Positions 31,581 to 36,864 of a stretch of 36,864 nucleotides of DNA are shown here, piece after piece. Source of the stretch: an uncultured Agathobaculum sp. Its GTDB lineage: Bacteria > Bacillota > Clostridia > Oscillospirales > Butyricicoccaceae. The translations under genes and the position numbers were made by a program. Within the stretch, counting starts at the first letter, position 1. Each line of letters starts with the position of its first letter. Where the stretch lies: NCBI RefSeq assembly GCF_944384735.1, contig NZ_CALWUN010000022.1, positions 1 through 36,864 of the forward strand. The letters are read 5' to 3'. The notes under the pieces were generated by a model, which was given only the letters and a program-made list of their open reading frames with translations, was not told where the DNA came from and made no database searches.

Positions 31581-32765
31581 ATGGCTATGGATGCTTTCAG
31601 CGCCTCCCTGATGCAGGACAAGAGAGAGATCATCATCGCCCCCACCATTTACAAGTTTGCCAACTTCGGCGAGTTCGCCGCCCAGTTCAAGCTTGGTGAG
31701 CGCGATGTCGTCCTGACCAACGAATTCATCTACAAGCCCTTCATGGAGGAGCTTGGCCTGAAGAGCAAGTTCGTGTTCCAGGAGAAGTTCGGCGCAGGCG
31801 AACCCTCCGAGGCTATGATCGAAACCATGTATGAGGCCATTCCGTACGACGATTACGACCGCGTTATCGCCATCGGCGGCGGCGCGATCATGGATTTGTG
31901 CAAGCTGCTCGGCTGCAAGCGCCCGGCTTCGGTACACGAGCTGTACTTCAAGCGCGAGCCGGTTGTACATGAAAAGGAAGTTATCGCCATCCCGACCACC
32001 TGCGGCACCGGCTCCGAGGTGACCAACATCTCGGTCGCCATCGTCAAGGACGAGAAGGACGGCAAGCTGACCGGCGGCGAGACCAAGCTCGGCCTGGTTT
32101 CCGACGACATCATCCCGAACAAGGTCTGCCTGATCCCCGACCTGCTCAAGACCCTGCCGTATAAGCCGTTCGCATCCTCCGCGATCGACGCGCTGATCCA
32201 TGCGACCGAGTCCTACCTGTCCCCGCACCGCAAGACCATGACCTCCGAGATGTACTCGGTCAAGGCGATGGAAATGATCCTCAAGGGCTTCGTCATGATC
32301 GGCGAGAAGGGCCCGGACGCCCGCCTCGAGTACCTCGACGAGTTCGTTACCGCTTCGCTGTTCGCCGGCATCGCCTTCCTGAAGGCCGGCTGCGCGACCG
32401 TACACGGTATGTCCTTCCCGCTCGGCGGCACCTACCATGTCCCGCACGGCGAGTCCAACTACGCCCTGTTCGGCAAGATCCTCGAGATCTACGACGAGAA
32501 GAACCCGGACGGCGAGCTGCTCAACTTCAAGAAGCTGGTCAGCAGCATCCTCGGCTGCGAGGTCAAGGACGCTATCCCGCAGCTCAACGCACTGCTCGAA
32601 AAGGTCCTGCCGCTCAAGCCGCTGCATGAGTACGGCTTCAAGGAGGAGGACATCAAGAGCTTTGCCCAGTCCGTCGAGGCCAACCAGCAGCGCCTGATCA
32701 CCAACTCCTACATCACCCCGTGGACGATCGAACTGAGCGAGCGCGTATACCGCGAGTGCTTCTGA
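31581..32765 (+). CDS. 4hbD: 4-Hydroxybutyrate dehydrogenase (iron-type ADH)
   Basis: A 394-residue group III metal-dependent alcohol dehydrogenase. It reduces succinate semialdehyde to 4-hydroxybutyrate with NADH. The nucleotide loop is IAIGGGAIMDLCKLL (97-111). The metal ligands of the family fall at Asp203 and His207 (AIDALIHATESYLSP) and His275 and His289 (VHGMSFPLGGTYHVPHGE). The specific substrate is inferred from resemblance to clostridial 4HbD and from abfD next door. The frame opens at 31551, but the Met at 31581 has a GGAGA site about 10 nt upstream. It has its own promoter and a strong terminator after it. Confidence 0.88.
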   Translation: MAMDAFSASLMQDKREIIIAPTIYKFANFGEFAAQFKLGERDVVLTNEFIYKPFMEELGLKSKFVFQEKFGAGEPSEAMIETMYEAIPYDDYDRVIAIGGGAIMDLCKLLGCKRPASVHELYFKREPVVHEKEVIAIPTTCGTGSEVTNISVAIVKDEKDGKLTGGETKLGLVSDDIIPNKVCLIPDLLKTLPYKPFASSAIDALIHATESYLSPHRKTMTSEMYSVKAMEMILKGFVMIGEKGPDARLEYLDEFVTASLFAGIAFLKAGCATVHGMSFPLGGTYHVPHGESNYALFGKILEIYDEKNPDGELLNFKKLVSSILGCEVKDAIPQLNALLEKVLPLKPLHEYGFKEEDIKSFAQSVEANQQRLITNSYITPWTIELSERVYRECF

Positions 32766-32786
32766 GCCCAGAAAGCGTTTCGCCTG

Positions 32787-32825
32787 AACAGGGCGGGGAC
32801 CCCCGCGTTCCCCGCCCTGTTTTTT
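32787..32825 (+). terminator. Strong terminator between 4hbD and abfD
   Basis: A 13-bp GC-rich stem (32787-32799/32809-32821) is followed by a T run to 32825. I see no good promoter in the 71 nt before abfD, so abfD may depend on read-through, which would set a lower level for the downstream genes. A second small palindrome lies in the gap. Confidence 0.85.
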
Positions 32826-32896
32826 GTTGAAAGGCCGGCCTGCCGCGCGGCAGCCGCTTGGAATGTTTCAAAAAAGAGAAAGGATACTTGATCGCT

Positions 32897-34342
32897 ATGA
32901 TGACCAAAGACCAGTACATTGAGTCCCTGCGCAAGCTGAAGCTCAACCTGTATATGTTCGGTGAGAAGGTGGAAAACCCGGTAGACGACCCGGTCATCCG
33001 CCCCTCGCTCAACTCCTTCGCCGCCACCTATGAGCTGGCCGAGGACCCCCAGTACGAAGACCTGATGACCGCGACCAGCCACATCACGGGCAAGAAGATC
33101 AACCGCTTCACCCACATGCACCAGTCGACCGACGACCTGATCCGCAAGGTCAAGATGCAGCGTCTGCTCGGCCAGAAGACGGCCGCCTGCTTCCAGCGCT
33201 GCGTCGGTATGGACGCGATGAACGCGGTGTTCTCCTCGACCTATGAGATCGACGAGGCCTGCGGCACCAAGTACCACGAGAACTTCGTCAAGTTCCTCAC
33301 CCGCGTGCAGGACGAGGACCTCGCGGTTGACGGCGCGATGACCGACGTCAAGGGCGACCGTTCGCTCGCCCCGTCCAAGCAGGCCGACCCCGACCTGTTC
33401 CTGCATGTCGTTGAGCGCACTGCCGACGGCGTTTACGTCACCGGCGCCAAGGCGCACCAGACCGGCTTTGTCAACAGCCATGAAGTGCTGGTCATGCCGA
33501 CCATCTCGATGCGCGAGGGCGACGAGGACTACGCGATCTCCTTCGCGGTCCCGACCGATTCCGAGGGCATCACGCTGATCTACGGCCGCCAGTCCTGCGA
33601 CACCCGCAAGACCGAGCAGTACAATGACATCGACGTGGGCAACAAGGTATACGGCGGCCATGAAGTGCTGGTCATCTTCGACCGTGTATTCGTCCCGAAC
33701 GACCGCATTTTCCTCAACGGCGAGGTCAAGTTCGCGGGCATGATCGTCGAGCGCTTTGCAGGCTACCACCGCCAGTCCTACGGCGGCTGCAAGGTCGGCG
33801 TGGGCGACGTGCTGATCGGCGCGACCGCGCTGGCGGGCGACATGGCGGGTTCGTCCAAGGCGTCCCACGTCAAGGATAAGCTGATCGAGATGACCCACCT
33901 GAACGAGACCCTGTACTGCTGCGGCATCGCGTGCTCGTCGCAGGGCGCCAAGACCAAGGCCGGCAACTACCTGATCGACCTGCTGCTGGCCAACGTCTGC
34001 AAGCAAAACGTCACCCGCTTCCCGTACGAGATCGCGCGTCTGGCGCAGGATCTGGCGGGCGGCCTGATGGTAACCCAGCCCTCCGAGGCGGACTACCGCA
34101 ACCCGGCCCTCAAGCCCTATATCGAGAAGTACCTCAAGGGCGTTGCCTCCGTGCCGACCGAGGACCGCATGCGCGTGCTGCGCCTGATCGAGAACATGAC
34201 GATGGGTACTGCGGCTGTCGGCTACCTGCCGGAGTCCATGCACGGCGCAGGCTCGCCCCAGGCGCAGCGCATCATGATTGCCCGTCAGTCCAACCTGGAG
34301 ATGAAGAAGGAACTGGCCAAGAAGATCGCCCGTATCCAGTAA
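32897..34342 (+). CDS. abfD: 4-Hydroxybutyryl-CoA dehydratase / vinylacetyl-CoA isomerase
   Basis: A 481-residue FAD and [4Fe-4S] enzyme that dehydrates 4-hydroxybutyryl-CoA and isomerises the product to crotonyl-CoA by a ketyl-radical mechanism; it is oxygen-sensitive. The cluster ligands of the Clostridium aminobutyricum enzyme (Cys99, Cys103, His292, Cys299) have exact counterparts here at Cys98, Cys102 (ACFQRC) and His291, Cys298 (HRQSYGGC). The fold is that of acyl-CoA dehydrogenases. The start is one of two adjacent ATG codons after an AAAGGA site about 12 nt away. It is the diagnostic gene for the succinate/4-aminobutyrate route to butyrate. Confidence 0.96.
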   Translation: MMTKDQYIESLRKLKLNLYMFGEKVENPVDDPVIRPSLNSFAATYELAEDPQYEDLMTATSHITGKKINRFTHMHQSTDDLIRKVKMQRLLGQKTAACFQRCVGMDAMNAVFSSTYEIDEACGTKYHENFVKFLTRVQDEDLAVDGAMTDVKGDRSLAPSKQADPDLFLHVVERTADGVYVTGAKAHQTGFVNSHEVLVMPTISMREGDEDYAISFAVPTDSEGITLIYGRQSCDTRKTEQYNDIDVGNKVYGGHEVLVIFDRVFVPNDRIFLNGEVKFAGMIVERFAGYHRQSYGGCKVGVGDVLIGATALAGDMAGSSKASHVKDKLIEMTHLNETLYCCGIACSSQGAKTKAGNYLIDLLLANVCKQNVTRFPYEIARLAQDLAGGLMVTQPSEADYRNPALKPYIEKYLKGVASVPTEDRMRVLRLIENMTMGTAAVGYLPESMHGAGSPQAQRIMIARQSNLEMKKELAKKIARIQ

Positions 34343-34355
34343 TCTCTGCGCATTC

Positions 34356-34389
34356 CATAGGCACTCATGGGGCACCGTGGGTGCCTATG
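34356..34389 (+). other. Hairpin between abfD and the small Cys protein gene
   Basis: A 12-bp stem (34356-34367/34378-34389, one G:U pair, 10-nt loop) without a T run: a processing or stabilising hairpin, or a weak terminator. Confidence 0.6.
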
Positions 34390-34441
34390 TTTGCAATGGC
34401 AACCCATATCACGATCCCTGCCAAAGGAGGCGCCACGCACC

Positions 34442-34708
34442 ATGCTGCGCTGCACAGTTAAATTCTGCGGCGGATGTAACCCCCGCTTCGACCGCGGGGA
34501 GGCCTACCACACCGTGCGCACCTCCCTTGCGGACGCCGCCACGTTCTCCTATCCGGAGGACGGCGCCCAATACGACGTCCTGCTGATCATCCGGGGCTGC
34601 ACAGGCTGTTCCTACCTGTATGAGGACATCGACGCGAAGCACCGCGTCATCCTCGATGCGAAGGAGGGCATCGGGCAGGCCATCGACGCGATCCGGCAAC
34701 TGGCGTAG
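34442..34708 (+). CDS. Small two-CxxC protein in the butyrate cluster
   Basis: An 88-residue cytosolic protein with two CxxC pairs, Cys9-Cys12 (KFCGGCNPRFDRG) and Cys53-Cys56 (IIRGCTGCSYL), the second after a hydrophobic strand. The layout suggests a small alpha/beta redox or metal-binding (Zn or Fe-S) protein. I do not recognise a named family. From memory, clostridial abfD clusters such as that of C. difficile carry a small uncharacterised gene in this place. Its position between abfD and a CoA-transferase suggests a role in the dehydratase step, for example cluster repair or electron supply; this is inference. AAAGGAGG lies 11 nt before the ATG. Confidence 0.75.
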   Translation: MLRCTVKFCGGCNPRFDRGEAYHTVRTSLADAATFSYPEDGAQYDVLLIIRGCTGCSYLYEDIDAKHRVILDAKEGIGQAIDAIRQLA

Positions 34709-34712
34709 ATTG

Positions 34713-34734
34713 CACAGCCGTGCGCACGGCTGTG
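34713..34734 (+). other. Perfect palindrome before the CoA-transferase gene
   Basis: A 22-bp perfect palindrome, CACAGCCGTGC and its complement, just upstream of the GAGGAGG site. As RNA it forms a tight stem-loop; as DNA it could be an operator. Confidence 0.6.
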
Positions 34735-34758
34735 ATCACTGTGAGGAGGATGATAGAA

Positions 34759-36327
34759 ATGAAGAAAGTAAGCATTATCTCGGCGGAAGAGGCTGCGCTC
34801 AAGGTACAGGACGGCGACACCATCGCCACCGGCGGCTTTGTCAGCTGTGCCTGCCCGGAAACCCTGTCCAAGGCGCTGGAAAAGCGCTTCCTCGAGACCG
34901 GCCACCCGAACAACCTGACGCTGTTCTTCGCAGCCGGCCAAGGCCACCGCGACGGCACCGGCGGCGACCACTACGGCCATGAGGGCATGGTCAAGCGCGT
35001 CATCGGCGGCCACTGGGACCGCGCGCCCCGTTTGGGCGAGCTGGCGCTCTCCAACAAGATCGAGGCGTACAACCTGCCGCAGGGCGTTATCTCCCACATG
35101 TACCGCGACATCGCGGCGCACAACATCGGCACGATCACCCACGTCGGCCTGAAGACCTTCGCCGACCCGCGCAACGGCGGCGGCAAGCTCAACGACTGCA
35201 CTAAGGAAGACCTGGTCAAGATCGTCAACATCGAAGGTCAGGAGCGCCTGCTGTACAAGGGTTTCCCGATCAACGTCGTCTTCCTGCGCGCATCCTACTG
35301 CGACGAATACGGCAACTGCACCGTACATAGGGAGATCGGCCCGCTCGACGTCACCGCTATGGCGCAGGCATGCAAGAACTCGGGCGGCAAGGTCATCGTA
35401 CAGGTCGAGAAGATCGTACAGGGCGGCTCGCTCGACCCCAAGCTGGTCGCCATCCCGGGCATCTACGTCGACTCGGTCGTCATCGGCTCGGACGAGGAGA
35501 ACATGCAGTGCCTCGGCATGCCGTATGACGGCGCGCTGACCGGCGAGTTCCGCATCCCGGTCGACGCCATCCCGCCCATCCCGATGGACGCCAAGAAGAT
35601 CATCGCCCGCCGCGCGGCCATGGAGCTGCCGCCCGACGCGATCGTCAACCTCGGCACCGGTGCACCGGAGAAGATCGCCAACGTCGCAGCCGAAGAGGGC
35701 ATCTCGGACAAGATGACGCTGACCGTCGAGGCCGGTTCGATCGCAGGCGTACCCTACGGCGGCACCCAGTTCGGCGCGGCTGCCAACGCAATGTGCATCA
35801 TCCCGCACAACGTGCAGTTTGACTTCTATCAGGGCGGCGGCCTTGACGTTGCGTTCCTCGGCCTTGCAGAAACCGCCCCCAACGGCGACCTGAACGTTTC
35901 CAAGTTCGGCACCCGTCTGGCCGGCGCCGGCGGCTTTATCGACATCACCCAGAACGCCAAGAAGGTCGTCTACTGCGGCACCTTCACGGCCAAGGGACTC
36001 AAGACCGCCTGCGAGGACGGCAAGCTCGTCATCACGCAGGAGGGCGCCAAGAAGAAGTTCGTCAAGCAGGTCGAGCACATCACCTTCTCGGGCGACTACG
36101 CCAACGAGGTGCACCAGCCCGTGCTGTACATCACCGAGCGCGCGGTGTTCGAGCTGCGCCCCGAAGGCGTCACCCTGATCGAGATCGCGCCCGGCATCGA
36201 CCTGCAGACGCAGGTGCTCGACCAGATGGAATTCGAGCCCCAGATCGCCAAGCAGCCGGACGGCTCGATCAAGCTGATGGACAGCCGCATCTTCCGCGAC
36301 GAGCTGATGGGGCTGGCGAACGATTAA
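34759..36327 (+). CDS. Pct/YdiF-type acyl-CoA:acetate CoA-transferase
   Basis: A 522-residue class I CoA-transferase in which both subunit-like domains are fused, as in propionate CoA-transferase (Pct) and YdiF. The catalytic glutamate is Glu324 in TLTVEAGSIAG, the number reported for Clostridium propionicum Pct. In this cluster it probably makes 4-hydroxybutyryl-CoA from 4-hydroxybutyrate, the job done by AbfT/Cat2 in other Clostridia; a role with propionate, lactate or butyrate is also possible. The ATG at 34759 is 9 nt after AGGAGG; an in-frame ATG at 34750 touches that site and is unlikely. Confidence 0.88.
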   Translation: MKKVSIISAEEAALKVQDGDTIATGGFVSCACPETLSKALEKRFLETGHPNNLTLFFAAGQGHRDGTGGDHYGHEGMVKRVIGGHWDRAPRLGELALSNKIEAYNLPQGVISHMYRDIAAHNIGTITHVGLKTFADPRNGGGKLNDCTKEDLVKIVNIEGQERLLYKGFPINVVFLRASYCDEYGNCTVHREIGPLDVTAMAQACKNSGGKVIVQVEKIVQGGSLDPKLVAIPGIYVDSVVIGSDEENMQCLGMPYDGALTGEFRIPVDAIPPIPMDAKKIIARRAAMELPPDAIVNLGTGAPEKIANVAAEEGISDKMTLTVEAGSIAGVPYGGTQFGAAANAMCIIPHNVQFDFYQGGGLDVAFLGLAETAPNGDLNVSKFGTRLAGAGGFIDITQNAKKVVYCGTFTAKGLKTACEDGKLVITQEGAKKKFVKQVEHITFSGDYANEVHQPVLYITERAVFELRPEGVTLIEIAPGIDLQTQVLDQMEFEPQIAKQPDGSIKLMDSRIFRDELMGLAND

Positions 36328-36370
36328 CTGCCGGTCGATTGCTTGCATCTGTTGTGCAGATTATGGTTAA

Positions 36371-36390
36371 TTTGTTAAGTGTTTAACAAA
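36371..36390. promoter_or_regulatory. Rex operator upstream of thiolase
   Basis: TTGTTAAGTGTTTAACAA (36372-36389) fits the clostridial Rex consensus TTGTTAAnnnnTTAACAA at all 14 fixed positions, and the dyad extends one more base pair each side. Rex is the NADH/NAD+-sensing repressor that controls thiolase and other fermentation genes in Clostridium. The site is 16 nt upstream of the -35 box. Confidence 0.85.
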
Positions 36391-36405
36391 CTTTCGCAAA
36401 ACCCC

Positions 36406-36433
36406 TTGCATTTTTCCGCAGACTTGATAAAAT
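36406..36433 (+). promoter_or_regulatory. Promoter of thiolase
   Basis: TTGCAT (36406-36411), a 16-nt spacer and TAAAAT (36428-36433) with an extended -10 TG. An 8-bp hairpin (36463-36470/36476-36483) lies in the leader just before the ribosome-binding site. Confidence 0.75.
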
Positions 36434-36508
36434 ATTAACGAACTCGAAAGTAGTATCACCACGGCACCGGTGCGCCCGGTGCCCGAGAAGAAAAGGAGTA
36501 ACAGCCAA

Positions 36509-36864
36509 ATGAACGTTTACATCTGTTCTGCTGCCCGCACCGCCATCGGCACTTACGGCGGTACCCTGCGCGACGTACCCGCTGCCCAGCTGGGCATTGC
36601 TGCCGCCAACGCTGCGGTAGAGCGCGCCGGCGTTGACAAGGCCGCGATCGACGAGTGCCTGTTCGGTCAGGTGCTGCAGGGCGGCGTTGGCCAGAACGTA
36701 GCCCGTCAGGTTTCGCTCGGCATCGGCATGCCGCTCGAGACCCCCGCGATGACCCTCAACAAGGTTTGCGCCTCCTCGATGCGCGCCATTTCGCTCGGCT
36801 CCCAGATCATCCGCTCGGGCGAAGACCAGATGATGCTGGTCGGCGGCTGCGAGTCCATGTCCGG
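36509..36864 (+). CDS. thlA: Acetyl-CoA acetyltransferase (thiolase), 5' part
   Basis: The first 118 codons of a thiolase, cut by the window end. It condenses two acetyl-CoA to acetoacetyl-CoA, the first step from acetyl-CoA to butyryl-CoA. The N-terminus MNVYICSAARTAIGTYGG and the active-site cysteine in NKVCASSMRAI are diagnostic. An AGGAG site lies 9 nt upstream. With its own Rex-linked promoter it probably heads the next operon (hbd/crt/bcd/etf could follow outside the window; not seen). Confidence 0.95.
   Translation, partial: MNVYICSAARTAIGTYGGTLRDVPAAQLGIAAANAAVERAGVDKAAIDECLFGQVLQGGVGQNVARQVSLGIGMPLETPAMTLNKVCASSMRAISLGSQIIRSGEDQMMLVGGCESMS

Noticed and set aside
32826..32896. A promoter directly before abfD
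   Set aside because: TTGAAA occurs, but no acceptable -10 lies at the right distance; I could not support it.

Overview
The window is a stretch of bacterial chromosome with high G+C content. Gene families and order point to an anaerobic, butyrate-forming member of the Clostridia. The evidence is the zapA/U32/maf/mreCD/PBP2/minD/mgsA block, a butyryl-CoA:acetate CoA-transferase close to the Roseburia 'But' type, 4-hydroxybutyryl-CoA dehydratase, a Pct-type CoA-transferase and thiolase. A high-G+C Oscillospirales lineage such as Butyricicoccus/Agathobaculum would fit, but that placement is inference from memory of gene content, not a search. I see no rRNA, tRNA, CRISPR array, transposase or phage gene.

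Left part (1-14.6 kb): the 3' end of an AraC-family regulator is followed on the minus strand by a VOC-fold protein and a YidK-like sodium:solute symporter with a long structured leader. Next comes a long minus-strand housekeeping series, in transcription order zapA, U32 RNA hydroxylase-like protein, maf, mreC, mreD, PBP2, then (behind its own promoter) minD, mgsA, hisS and aspS, ending in a strong terminator. mreB, rodA, minC and minE, which often sit in this block in Clostridia, are absent here.

Middle part (14.8-27.3 kb): a divergent promoter region starts the proline genes proB, a 51-residue membrane peptide, proA and a CYTH-domain phosphatase. A 220-bp array of hairpins follows, then putP (proline uptake), a ComEC-like metallo-hydrolase, a DUF3006 protein and a LysA-like decarboxylase. 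After them come an orphan response regulator whose receiver domain has lost its phosphorylation residues, ybaK, an unrecognised minus-strand protein, and the operon yqeG / Nfo-like TIM barrel / aroQ / Xaa-Pro peptidase.

Right part (27.3-36.9 kb): this is a butyrate hub. but (minus) is divergent from a three-gene polar amino-acid ABC importer. Then follow 4-hydroxybutyrate dehydrogenase, 4-hydroxybutyryl-CoA dehydratase (all four Fe-S ligands present), a small two-CxxC protein, a Pct-type CoA-transferase (catalytic Glu324) and the start of thiolase. These genes would take succinate semialdehyde via 4-hydroxybutyrate and 4-hydroxybutyryl-CoA to crotonyl-CoA, joining the acetyl-CoA route that begins with thiolase; But releases the butyrate. 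A perfect match to the Rex redox-repressor operator lies upstream of the thiolase promoter. A weaker one lies just downstream of the but transcription start, so the two ends of the pathway may share NADH/NAD+ control.
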